Origin: Acidisoma sp035492295
Lineage (GTDB): Bacteria > Pseudomonadota > Alphaproteobacteria > Acetobacterales > Acetobacteraceae
DNA: 29,799 bases
Direction of reading: 5' to 3'
Assembly: GCF_035492295.1 (NCBI RefSeq)
Contig: NZ_DATJJK010000272.1
Location: forward strand, 1-29,799
Under the pieces are notes generated by a model. The model ran no database searches and was not told the origin of the DNA. It saw nothing but the letters and a program-made list of their open reading frames with translations. Both the position numbers and the translations under genes were made by a program. Positions 22,567-29,799 of this stretch are shown here, in pieces. Each line of letters starts with the position of its first letter. Within the stretch, counting starts at the first letter, position 1.

Positions 22567-23603
22567 CGGAATCCTGTCTTTCTGGGGTTGAAGGCATCCC
22601 GTACCGCTTCACCCACGAAAATGAGGAGGATGAGAAGCCCCCCGAGCACAATGAAGGCCGTGATGCCAAGCCAAGGCGCTTGGAGATTGTCCCGCCCCTG
22701 GGAGACGAGCTCGCCGAGCGAGGGCGAGCCCGGCGGCAGACCAAAGCCCAGAAAATCGAGGCTCGCGAGGATCGTGACGGACCCTGAGAGGGTGAAGGGC
22801 AGGAAGGTCAACGTCGCGACCATGGCGTTGGGCAGGATGTGGCGCCGCATGACGGCGAAATCCCCGACGCCCAGTGCCTTTGCCGCCCGCACGTAATCCA
22901 GCGTCCGGCCGCGCAGGAATTCGGCGCGTACCACGCCTGTCAGGTTGATCCAGTTGAAGAGCAGCAGAAACAGCAGCAGCACCCAGAAGGAGGGCGCGAT
23001 GATCGAGGAGAGGATGATGAGCATGAAGAGGTCCGGCAGGCCGGACCAGATCTCGATGAAGCGCTGAAACAGAAGGTCAGTCAGCCCGCCGTAGTAGCCC
23101 TGCACGGCGCCGGCCAGGATGCCGATGATGGAGGCGAGCGCAGTCAGCGTGAAGCCGAAGAGCACGGAGATGCGAAAGCCATAGATGACGCGGGCCAGCA
23201 CGTCTCGCGCCTGATCGTCGGTGCCAAGCCAATTACGCCAGGACGGCGGCGAAGGCGCGGCCCGGCCGAGATTGTCCACCGTCGTATCGTAGCTGAAGGG
23301 AATGATCGGCCAGATCATCCAGCCATGGGCGCGGATCGCCGCCTGCACGGCGGGATCGGAATAATCCGCCTCCGTCGGCATGAAGTCCGGACCGAAGCGA
23401 TCCTCGCTGTAGTCGTGCAGCACCGGGCAAAGGAAATGGCCGTCAAAGCGGATCAGCAGCGGCCGGTCGTTCGCCACCACATTGGCACAGAGGCTGACGG
23501 CGAAGAGGACGACGAAGATCCAGAAGGCATAGAAACCCCGGCGATTGGCGCGGAACGCCGCGAGCCGGCGGCGGTTGAGGGGGGAGAGAAGGACGCGCGC
23601 CAT
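22563..23603 (-). CDS. yejE: Peptide ABC transporter permease YejE
   Basis: The 346-residue inner-membrane protein belongs to the OppC group. It opens with a cytoplasmic start (LSPLNRRRLAAFRANRRGFYAF), a first membrane helix near 25-45, and a periplasmic section with the YejE-like CPVLHDYSEDRFGPDFMPTEADY. After LGTDDQARDVLARVIYGFRISVLFG the transmembrane core follows, containing the EAA-like loop RAAKALGVGDFAVMRRHILPNA that contacts the ATPase. The length fits YejE (341 in E. coli). It overlaps yejF by four bases and lies six bases after yejB, so A-B-E-F are one operon. Confidence 0.93.
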   Translation of the reverse strand: MARVLLSPLNRRRLAAFRANRRGFYAFWIFVVLFAVSLCANVVANDRPLLIRFDGHFLCPVLHDYSEDRFGPDFMPTEADYSDPAVQAAIRAHGWMIWPIIPFSYDTTVDNLGRAAPSPPSWRNWLGTDDQARDVLARVIYGFRISVLFGFTLTALASIIGILAGAVQGYYGGLTDLLFQRFIEIWSGLPDLFMLIILSSIIAPSFWVLLLFLLLFNWINLTGVVRAEFLRGRTLDYVRAAKALGVGDFAVMRRHILPNAMVATLTFLPFTLSGSVTILASLDFLGFGLPPGSPSLGELVSQGRDNLQAPWLGITAFIVLGGLLILLIFVGEAVRDAFNPRKTGFR

Positions 23604-23609
23604 CGCCCC

Positions 23610-24671
23610 TCAGCGCCGCGCCGAGAAGTCGATCCGCGGATCGACGACGGTATAGAGGATGTCGCCCACGATCTGCATGATGAGGCCGAGCAGCGAAAAA
23701 ACGTAGAGCGTGCCGAACATCACCGGATAGTCGCGCTGCAGCGCCGCCTGATAGCCGAGCTGCCCCATGCCGTTGAGCGAGAAGATGATCTCGATCAGCA
23801 ACGCCGAGGTGAAAAGGATACTGATGAAGGCGGCCGGAAAACCGGCCACGATGAGCAGCATGGCATTGCGGAAGATGTGGCCGTAGAGGACGCGCCGATT
23901 GCCCGCCCCCTTGGCGCGGGCGGTCAGCACATATTGCTTGCCGATTTCCTCCAGGAAACAGTTCTTGGTCAGCATGGTGAGGCTGGCGAAACCGCCGACC
24001 ACCATCGCGATGGTCGGCAGGACCATATGCCAGCCGTAGTCGAGGATACGAGCAGGCCAGTTCCAGGAGGCCGAGCCCATGCTGACCAGGCCGCGCAGCG
24101 GGAACCATTGGAACAAGGTGCCCCCGGCGAAGAGCACGATCAGGAAGATCGCGAAAAGGAAACCCGGGATCGCATAACCGACCATGACCATGAGCGTGGT
24201 GACGAGATCGAAGCGCGTGCCGTCCCGCGTCGCCTTGGCAATGCCGAGCGGGATCGAGATCAGGTAGATCAGCAGCGTCGACCACAGGCCGAGCGAGATG
24301 CTGACCGGAATCCGCTGAAGTATCAGGCTCCAGACCGACTGGCCGAGGAAGAAGCTCTGGCCCAGGTTGAGCGTGAGATAGCCTTTCAGCATGATCCAGA
24401 AGCGGGTCAGCGGCGGCTTGTCGAAGCCGAACATGTGGCGCAGCTGCGCCACCATATGCGGGTCGACGCCCTGCTCGCCCCGATAGATCCCCCCGCTCGG
24501 AGGGCCACTGCCGCCGACGCCCGCTATCAGCCCGGCATGGCTTTTGAGCTGGGCGATCTCCTGCTCTACCGGCCCTCCCGGCGCGAACTGCACCACGACG
24601 AAATTGATCGCGATGATGCCGAAGAGCGTGGGGATGATGAGGAGGAGGCGGCGGAGGAGATAGCCGGCCAT
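23610..24671 (-). CDS. yejB: Peptide ABC transporter permease YejB
   Basis: The 353-residue protein is of the OppB/DppB type. It begins MAGYLLRRLLLIIPTLFGIIAINFVVVQFAPGGPVEQ, the usual first helix and following periplasmic stretch. A glycine-rich insert (about 46-62) and QLRHMFGFDKPPLTRFWIMLKGYL precede the membrane core, as in YejB. The EAA loop reads VLTARAKGAGNRRVLYGHIFRNA (about 222-244). It should form the translocation channel with YejE. Spacing is 34 bases from yejA and six bases to yejE. No obvious defects. Confidence 0.93.
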   Translation of the reverse strand: MAGYLLRRLLLIIPTLFGIIAINFVVVQFAPGGPVEQEIAQLKSHAGLIAGVGGSGPPSGGIYRGEQGVDPHMVAQLRHMFGFDKPPLTRFWIMLKGYLTLNLGQSFFLGQSVWSLILQRIPVSISLGLWSTLLIYLISIPLGIAKATRDGTRFDLVTTLMVMVGYAIPGFLFAIFLIVLFAGGTLFQWFPLRGLVSMGSASWNWPARILDYGWHMVLPTIAMVVGGFASLTMLTKNCFLEEIGKQYVLTARAKGAGNRRVLYGHIFRNAMLLIVAGFPAAFISILFTSALLIEIIFSLNGMGQLGYQAALQRDYPVMFGTLYVFSLLGLIMQIVGDILYTVVDPRIDFSARR

Positions 24672-24705
24672 GGATCAGGCCGCCCCCGACGGAAAGCGGC
24701 GCGGC

Positions 24706-26556
24706 TCAGCCCACATTCGAATGGTGCCGCTGCTGGTCGGTGATGGCCGCCTTGGCCTGGTCGATCCACCAGCTGTCGATATCGAAACCGGCACGGAAGG
24801 GCTGGGTCGGGAAGCCGAAGACGTCCCAGAAGGCGAGGCGATAGGCGCCGAGATGCCATTGCGGCACCACGTACCAGCCCCACAGCAGCACGCGGTCCAG
24901 CGCGTGGACCGCGGCGTAGAGACTGACCCTGTCGTTCGCCGCCACGACCTTCGCGATCATCGCATCCACCACCGGGCTCGACACGCCCATGAGGTTGTTG
25001 CTCCCCGGGATCTTGGCGGCCTGGGATCCCCAATAACCGCGCTGCTCGTTGCCAGGAACATCCGATTCCGGAAAGAGCACGATGGCCATGTCGTAATCGA
25101 AATCATTCATGCGCGTTTGATACTGTGACGGGTCGATGGCCCGGACCGAAACCTCGATGCCGAGGCGCTTCAGATCCTGCACGTAAGGCAGGGTGACGCG
25201 CTCGAAGGACGGGTCGTTGAGCAGGATCTCGAAGCTCATCGGCTGCCCGGCGGCATTGCTGAGCTTGCGATCCTTCACCGTCCAGCCAGCCTGCTCCAAC
25301 AGTTTGAGGGCCGCGAGCAGCGCCGGGCGGTTGTTTCCCGAGCCGTCATTCACCGGCAGGGTGAAGGGTTTCGTGAAGAGTTCGGGCGGCAACTGGCTGC
25401 GAAACGGCTCCAGCAAGGCCAGTTCCGCCCCTTGCGGCAGGCCGGAACAGGCGAGATCGCTATTGCTGAAGTAGCTCAGCGTCCGCTCATAGCCGCCGTA
25501 GAACAACACCTTGTTGGCCCATTCGAAATCATAGGCCCAGGCGATGGCCTGGCGGACGCGCGGATCGGCGAAGATGGCACGGCGGGTGTTCATGCCGAAG
25601 CCCTGCAGGCCGGCGGGCAGCCGGTCGGGGAAGACCTGCTTCTTCACCAGCCCCTTCTGCACAGCCGAAAAATCGTAGGCCGTCGCCCAGTTCTTGGCGA
25701 TGTTCTCGTTCCGGAAGTCGATATCCCCGGCCTTGAAGCCCTGCAGGGCAACCGAAGGATCGCCGAAATACTCGTAGGTGATCAGGTCGAAATTGTAGAA
25801 GCCACGGCAGACGGGCAATTCCTTCGCCCAATAGTCCGGACGCCTGCGGTAGGTGATGGAGCGGTTGAAGGCCGAGCGCTCGATCTTGTAGGGGCCGGAG
25901 CCGAGCGGCGGCTCGGTCAACGGCGCGGTGAAATCCCGCCCCTTCCACCACGCTGCCGGCAACACCGTGAGCTGCCCCAGGATCAGGGGCATTTCGCGTG
26001 GCGCATCGGGCTTCAGCGTAAAGACGACCGTGCGGTCCCCGCTCGCCGCGACGGAAGCGACCGCCGCGTAATACTGCTGATAGAAGGGCTGGCCCTTGCT
26101 GCAGAGGGTCTCGTAGCTCCAGACGACGTCGCTTGCGAGCACGGGCGAACCGTCGGCGAATTTGGCCTCGGGGCGGAGCGTAAAGGTGACGCTGCCATGG
26201 TCCGGTGCGATGGCGACCGTCTCGGCCAGCAGGCCGTACGCCACGGCTGCCTCGTCCAGCGCCGGGCGTAACAGTGTGTCCCACAAGTAGCTCGCGCCGG
26301 CCGCAGGGTTTCCACGGATGATGAAGGGGTTGAAGCTGTCGAAGCCGCCGACCTCGCTGAAGGTCGCGGCCCCGCCCTTCGGCGCCGCTGGATTGACGTA
26401 GGTGAAATTCTGGAAATCGGCCGGGAGACCGGGCAGGCCCGTCACGCCCACGCCGTAGCCACCCGCCGGCACGGTCTGCGCCGCCGCCTGGCGCGGCATC
26501 CACAGCGGCGTCGTTATCAATCCGGCGCTGGCGCCGAGAAAAGTCCGTCGCTTCAT
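24706..26556 (-). CDS. yejA: Peptide-binding lipoprotein-like/periplasmic protein YejA, with Tat-type signal
   Basis: ATG at 26556 gives 616 residues, the size of YejA (604 in E. coli); GGGAG lies six bases before it. The N-terminus, MKRRTFLGASAGLITTP, has a twin-arginine motif with Phe-Leu after it, and AAAQ near 27-30 looks like a signal-peptidase site. It is therefore probably exported folded through Tat and not Sec. The SBP family 5 body includes YGVGVTGLPGLPADFQNFTYVNPAAPKGG (about 34-62), DGSPVLASDVVWSYETL and SGPYKIERS. The protein should capture peptides in the periplasm for YejBEF. There is no lipobox. hisN lies upstream on the same strand with 158 bases between them. Confidence 0.9.
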   Translation of the reverse strand: MKRRTFLGASAGLITTPLWMPRQAAAQTVPAGGYGVGVTGLPGLPADFQNFTYVNPAAPKGGAATFSEVGGFDSFNPFIIRGNPAAGASYLWDTLLRPALDEAAVAYGLLAETVAIAPDHGSVTFTLRPEAKFADGSPVLASDVVWSYETLCSKGQPFYQQYYAAVASVAASGDRTVVFTLKPDAPREMPLILGQLTVLPAAWWKGRDFTAPLTEPPLGSGPYKIERSAFNRSITYRRRPDYWAKELPVCRGFYNFDLITYEYFGDPSVALQGFKAGDIDFRNENIAKNWATAYDFSAVQKGLVKKQVFPDRLPAGLQGFGMNTRRAIFADPRVRQAIAWAYDFEWANKVLFYGGYERTLSYFSNSDLACSGLPQGAELALLEPFRSQLPPELFTKPFTLPVNDGSGNNRPALLAALKLLEQAGWTVKDRKLSNAAGQPMSFEILLNDPSFERVTLPYVQDLKRLGIEVSVRAIDPSQYQTRMNDFDYDMAIVLFPESDVPGNEQRGYWGSQAAKIPGSNNLMGVSSPVVDAMIAKVVAANDRVSLYAAVHALDRVLLWGWYVVPQWHLGAYRLAFWDVFGFPTQPFRAGFDIDSWWIDQAKAAITDQQRHHSNVG

Positions 26557-26644
26557 CCGTGCTCCCTTGCGGCTTCGGAGTGAGGGAATGCCTGCATTAA
26601 TGGGGACTTCCGCCACCGTTCGGAAGACCCAAGGAATGGCCGCA

Positions 26645-26698
26645 AGCTGACGGTTTGGTCAGCTCAGAGCCCGATGAGTTTGGGTTGCTTCGACCCAA
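26645..26698 (-). terminator. Two small hairpins between hisN and yejA
   Basis: TTGGGT/ACCCAA (26680-26685 with 26693-26698) and AGCTGAC/GTCAGCT (26645-26651 with 26658-26664) each form a short stem on the minus strand shortly after the hisN stop. No T tail follows, so a terminator or an attenuator before yejA is only a suggestion. Confidence 0.3.
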
Positions 26699-26714
26699 TG
26701 TCTAAATCGGTCTC

Positions 26715-27503
26715 TCAATCACGCTCTAGCTGGCCGATGACGTCCGGCAGGAGCGCCGGATTGCCGAGTGCGATGACCCGGCCCGACGTGCCGAGACGCA
26801 AGGGTGCGCCGGTCCAGTCGGTGATGCTGCCGCCCGCCCCGGTAATGACGGGCACCAGTGCCGCCCAGTCCCAGGGCTGGAGATCCTCTTCGACGATGAG
26901 GTCGATCTGGCCGAGGGCGAGGAGTCCGAAGCCGTAGCAATCCCCACCCCAGCTGGTGCGACGCACGGCACGCCGCAGGCGCTCGAACCGGGGTCGCGTC
27001 TCTGCTGAGAAGATATCCGGGCTAGTGCAGGACAGTTCGGCCTGTGAGAGGCTCGGACAGCGGCGGCCGCCGATGCGTCCGCCCAGGGGGCCCGTGAATT
27101 CCGTGGGGCGCCCCTCGACACCTACCCAACGTTCCCGCGTGATCGGCTGGTCGATGATGCCGAGCACCGGCCGGTCGCCGTCGAGCAGCGCGATCAGCGT
27201 GCCGAAGGTGGTGCGGCCGGTGATGAAGGCGCGCGTGCCGTCGATCGGGTCCAGCACCCAACGAAGCCCGTCCGCGCCGCCCGCGGTCTCGCCGAATTCC
27301 TCACCGATAATGCCGTGGTCCGGACAATGCTCGGCCAATACCGCGCGCATTGCCTGCTCGGCCGCGCGGTCGGCCAGCGTCACCGGACTGTCGTCGGCCT
27401 TGTCGTCCGCCTCGATCCCCATGCGGAAATAGGGCCGAACCGCTTCGGCGGCAGCGTCAGCCGCGGCCAGGGCAACCGCGAGGTAGTCCATCGGAGCAGG
27501 CAT
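26715..27503 (-). CDS. hisN: Histidinol-phosphatase, inositol monophosphatase family
   Basis: ATG at 27503 gives 262 residues (MPAPMDYLAVALAAADAAAEAVRPYF); a second ATG at 27491 is an alternative. The metal-binding motifs of the IMPase fold are clear: GIIGEEFGE near 69-77, VLDPIDGTRAFITG near 88-101 and DLQPWDWAALVPVITGAGG near 206-224. Sequence features such as TLADRAAEQAMRAVL and GRTTFGTLIALLDGDRPVLGIIDQPI point to the HisN subgroup, which removes phosphate from histidinol phosphate. A different IMPase-family substrate such as inositol phosphate cannot be excluded. It diverges from kdsB with 231 bases between start codons and precedes yejA on the same strand. Confidence 0.82.
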   Translation of the reverse strand: MPAPMDYLAVALAAADAAAEAVRPYFRMGIEADDKADDSPVTLADRAAEQAMRAVLAEHCPDHGIIGEEFGETAGGADGLRWVLDPIDGTRAFITGRTTFGTLIALLDGDRPVLGIIDQPITRERWVGVEGRPTEFTGPLGGRIGGRRCPSLSQAELSCTSPDIFSAETRPRFERLRRAVRRTSWGGDCYGFGLLALGQIDLIVEEDLQPWDWAALVPVITGAGGSITDWTGAPLRLGTSGRVIALGNPALLPDVIGQLERD

Positions 27504-27734
27504 CAGGAAGTCCGCTTCACGTTGTCTCGGAAAAGGTCCGGATCTGTCCGGCCAGAGACCACGGCCGAGGCGGATCGGCAAGCGGCGCCGGGGAATTATC
27601 CCACGGAAAGCGCCGTCCCATCTGCGCGATTGGTGCTGCGCGGGATGTCCGCTTGCCCGCCGCACCCGGAATGGTTACCAGCGAAGCCTCGCGCGCGGCG
27701 CTGTGGTCCGGGCGGAGGCTGCTCAGGAAGTGCC

Positions 27735-28463
27735 GTGACGCCGATCGTCCTCATCCCTGCCCGCATGGGCTCCACCCGTCTTCCCGGCAAGCCGCTCGCC
27801 ATGATCGGCGACGCGCCGATGATCGTGCATATGCTCCGGCTCGGCCTCGCGGCCGGCGTGGGCCCGGTTGCCGTTGCCTGTGCCGAGGAGGAGATCGCCG
27901 AGGCGGTGCGCGCTGGCGGCGGTACCGCGGTGATGACCGCGCCTGACCTCCCGAGCGGTTCCGACCGTGTCCATGCCGCCTTGCAGGCGCTGGACCGCGA
28001 GGGGAGATACGACGTCGTGATCAACCTTCAGGGCGATTTCCCGACCCTCGATCCCATCCTGTTGCAGCGGGTTCTCGCCCCCCTCGAAGACCCGGCCTTC
28101 GACGTCGGCACGCTCGTCGTTCCGGTCGAAAGCGCCGAAGAAGGCGCCAAGAGCAGCGTGGTCAAGGCCGTCTGCGCCTTTCCGGACGGCGCGGATATCA
28201 CGCCGGCGCTCTATTTCTCGCGCCAGCCGGTGCCTTGGGGCCCGGGGCCGCTGTGGCACCATCTCGGCGTCTATGCCTATCGCCGCGCGGCACTCGACCG
28301 TTTCGTGGCACTGCCAGAATCGCCGCTCGAAAAGCGCGAAAGCCTGGAGCAGCTCCGACTGCTCGAAGCCGGCATGCGCATCGGCGTCACCCGCGCGCCG
28401 GCAGCCCCCTTCGGCGTCGACACGCCGGAGGATCTGGAGCGGGCAAGGAGGATTCTGGCATGA
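27735..28463 (+). CDS. kdsB: 3-deoxy-manno-octulosonate cytidylyltransferase
   Basis: A GTG at 27735 with AGGAAG about 5 bases upstream gives 242 residues; the frame is open further upstream, but there it covers non-coding spacer and hisN antisense. The N-terminus TPIVLIPARMGSTRLPGKPL is the CTP-binding loop of KdsB. Later blocks are LPSGSDRVHAAL, INLQGDFPTLDP, YFSRQPVPWG and LGVYAYRRAALDRF. The enzyme makes CMP-KDO for lipid A inner core synthesis, so the cell should carry lipopolysaccharide. The stop overlaps the ATG of pheA (ATGA), and both are likely one operon. Confidence 0.94.
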   Translation: MTPIVLIPARMGSTRLPGKPLAMIGDAPMIVHMLRLGLAAGVGPVAVACAEEEIAEAVRAGGGTAVMTAPDLPSGSDRVHAALQALDREGRYDVVINLQGDFPTLDPILLQRVLAPLEDPAFDVGTLVVPVESAEEGAKSSVVKAVCAFPDGADITPALYFSRQPVPWGPGPLWHHLGVYAYRRAALDRFVALPESPLEKRESLEQLRLLEAGMRIGVTRAPAAPFGVDTPEDLERARRILA

Positions 28464-29305
28464 GCCAGGGCGCGATTTCATTCCAGGGCGTCCCCGGCGC
28501 CTATTCGGACCTTGCCTGCCGCAAGGCTCACCCGGAACTCACCCCCCTGCCCTGCGAGACCTTCGAGGCCACGATCGACGCCGTGCGCGAAGGCCGCGCC
28601 GAGCTCGCCATGCTGCCCTGCGAGAACACGCTCGCCGGCCGCGTGCCGGATATCCACGCCCTGCTCCCCGATAGCGGGCTCGCGATCGTCGGGGAACATT
28701 TCGAGCGCGTGGAGCACTGCCTGCTCGGCGTGAAGGGATCGAGCCTCGAGACCATCCGGCGGGTTCATAGCCATGCGGTGGCACTCGGCCAGGTGCGGCG
28801 CCTGCTGCGCGAGCACGGGATGCAACCGGTGGTCGAGGCCGACACGGCGGGCAGCGCGGCGCTCATCGCGCGCTGGGGCCAGGTCGAGGACGGTGCCGTC
28901 GCCTCCTCGCTGGCCGCAGAACTCTACGGGCTCGAAATCCTGCTGCGGAATGTCGAGGATGCGGCCCATAACACGACGCGCTTCTACGTCGCGGCGCGCG
29001 AACCGCGCCTGCCGCCGGAGGAGGTGCCCGGGTTGATGACGAGCTTCGTCTTCCGCGTGCGCAACGTGCCGGCCGCCCTCTACAAGGCGCTCGGCGGCTT
29101 CGCCACCAACGGCGTGAACATGACGAAGCTCGAATCCTATCAGCTCGAAGGCACGTTCAACGCCACCCAATTCTACGCCGACATCGAAGGCCACCCCGAA
29201 GAGCGCAACGTCCGTCTCGCCCTCGAAGAGCTCCAGTTCTTCACCGCCCAGCTCAAAGTCCTCGGCGTCTACCCCGCGCACCCGTTCCGGAAAACGTTGC
29301 GGTAG
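28460..29305 (+). CDS. pheA: Prephenate dehydratase
   Basis: The 281-residue protein starts MSQGAISFQGVPGAYSDLA, with its ATG overlapping the kdsB stop. The dehydratase domain covers about 5-180, with LPCENTLAGRVPDIH near 52-66, SHAVALGQVRRLL and the catalytic TRF motif in HNTTRFYVAARE near 172-183. An ACT domain follows (about 193-272), with TSFVFRVRNVPAALYKALGGFATNGVNMTKLESY for phenylalanine feedback. There is no chorismate mutase domain, as in most alphaproteobacteria. It converts prephenate to phenylpyruvate in phenylalanine synthesis. The kdsB-pheA overlap is an order I associate with alphaproteobacteria, although the two pathways are unrelated. Confidence 0.96.
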   Translation: MSQGAISFQGVPGAYSDLACRKAHPELTPLPCETFEATIDAVREGRAELAMLPCENTLAGRVPDIHALLPDSGLAIVGEHFERVEHCLLGVKGSSLETIRRVHSHAVALGQVRRLLREHGMQPVVEADTAGSAALIARWGQVEDGAVASSLAAELYGLEILLRNVEDAAHNTTRFYVAAREPRLPPEEVPGLMTSFVFRVRNVPAALYKALGGFATNGVNMTKLESYQLEGTFNATQFYADIEGHPEERNVRLALEELQFFTAQLKVLGVYPAHPFRKTLR

Positions 29306-29457
29306 CGCTTCAGCAGTGCGCGCTTGATCCAGCGCAAACCGCGCGCATCCCCGCTTGGATATCCTCCAGAGAACGTTTTCCGCGCGAGTTGTACGCCGTC
29401 GGGAACCCATTTTGCGAACGCGCGTAGCTGCGTGTCGAAAGCTCCATGGAGAAGATC

Positions 29458-29799
29458 ATGGCCAGGATGAAGGCTGCCATCTTCGTCGAACCAGGGCGCA
29501 TCGTGCTCGACGAAAAGAACATCCCTGAAATTGGTCCGCTCGACGCCCTGGTGCGCGTCACCACGACGACGATCTGCGGCACCGACATTCACATCCTCAA
29601 AGGCGAATACCCGGTCCGCAAGGGATTGACGGTGGGACACGAGCCCGTCGGGATCATCGAGAAGCTCGGCTCTGCCGTTCGCGGCTACAAGGAAGGCCAG
29701 CGCGTGATCGCGGGCGCGATCACGCCCAGCGGCACCAGCAACGCATCGCTCGACGGAGACCATGCGCAAGACGGCGTCGGCACCGCGCATGGCTGGAAA
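29458..29799 (+). CDS. Zinc-type alcohol dehydrogenase, N-terminal part (cut by window end)
   Basis: The frame starts at ATG 29458 with GGAG about 6 bases upstream; ATG 29446 in frame is an alternative. The 114 codons visible run to the last base. The sequence MKAAIFVEPGRIVLDEKNIPEIGPLDALVRVTTTTICGTDIHILKGEYP places the catalytic zinc ligands at C40 (CGTDIH) and H62-E63 (GHEP). This is the medium-chain dehydrogenase family. The lobe that in many members carries four structural cysteines reads NASLDGDHAQDG here and lacks them, so structural zinc is probably absent. The substrate is unknown; relatives oxidise simple alcohols with NAD or NADP. The 152 bases before it hold no recognisable gene or terminator. 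Confidence 0.85.
   Translation, partial: MARMKAAIFVEPGRIVLDEKNIPEIGPLDALVRVTTTTICGTDIHILKGEYPVRKGLTVGHEPVGIIEKLGSAVRGYKEGQRVIAGAITPSGTSNASLDGDHAQDGVGTAHGWK

Noticed and set aside
22839..24743. A 634-codon open frame on the + strand across yejE and yejB
   Set aside because: It lies opposite well-conserved permease genes, and its product is a biased Asp/Glu/Arg/His string with no family resemblance, as expected for an antisense shadow in GC-rich DNA.
27504..27734. Possible riboswitch or upstream coding part before kdsB
   Set aside because: The open frame continues through here, but the sequence lacks family resemblance. No known riboswitch core could be recognised on either strand.
29306..29457. 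Possible gene remnant between pheA and the alcohol dehydrogenase
   Set aside because: Translations on both strands resembled no protein I know, and no repeats mark a mobile element.
29730..29775. Loss of structural cysteines in the alcohol dehydrogenase as a novelty
   Set aside because: Several medium-chain dehydrogenases lack structural zinc, so this is more likely an ordinary subgroup trait; the rest of the gene is outside the window.

Overview
This is a GC-rich chromosomal window, almost fully coding, that looks alphaproteobacterial. I lean towards Rhodospirillales/Acetobacterales, but that is an inference from gene order and protein features: ileS-lspA followed by a DUF3035 (BamF-type) lipoprotein, a Mrp ATPase with a long Ala/Pro linker, a Caulobacter XylB-like sugar dehydrogenase, and a fused YejF. 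No phage, transposase, CRISPR array, tRNA or rRNA was seen. Most of the window is housekeeping; accessory character is limited to one small toxin-antitoxin module.

Layout. 1-1822 (+): the tail of pyruvate phosphate dikinase, then a family 2 polyprenyl-phosphate-type glycosyltransferase whose stop overlaps the start of a VTT/DedA-like membrane protein. 1819-2703 (-): gluQ, which glutamylates queuosine on tRNA-Asp. 2745-4226 (+): a small serine hydrolase and an HNH endonuclease. 4233-5768 (-): a periplasmic HtrA/DegP protease, divergent from the Fe-S carrier ATPase Mrp (5904-7022). A 324-base spacer with several inverted repeats leads to an unknown coiled-coil protein, a Zur-like regulator with a His-rich insertion, and ileS-lspA-DUF3035 lipoprotein (8760-12702). 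The lipoprotein would be processed by the peptidase encoded just upstream of it. Next come a sugar dehydrogenase, an aldo/keto reductase and a YjbQ protein (12719-14980), packed closely enough to suggest one transcript.

15009-17855 (-): cyclopropane fatty acid synthase, a strong intrinsic terminator, and the rpsF-rpsR-rplI ribosomal protein operon. A 410-base divergent spacer separates rpsF from the potassium transporter kup (18266-20170, +). After kup lies an AT-richer patch with a BrnT/BrnA toxin-antitoxin module and its own palindromes and direct repeats. 20932-26556 (-) is a complete yejABEF peptide importer in the order A-B-E-F, preceded by hisN. Divergently, kdsB (CMP-KDO synthesis, lipopolysaccharide) overlaps pheA (prephenate dehydratase, phenylalanine synthesis). 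The window ends inside a zinc-type alcohol dehydrogenase.

The points most worth a second look are the coupled glycosyltransferase/VTT pair, the His-rich loop of the Zur-like protein, the BrnTA patch with its operator-like repeats and possible overlapping leader ORF, the sugar dehydrogenase/aldo-keto reductase/YjbQ cluster, and the rpsF leader.
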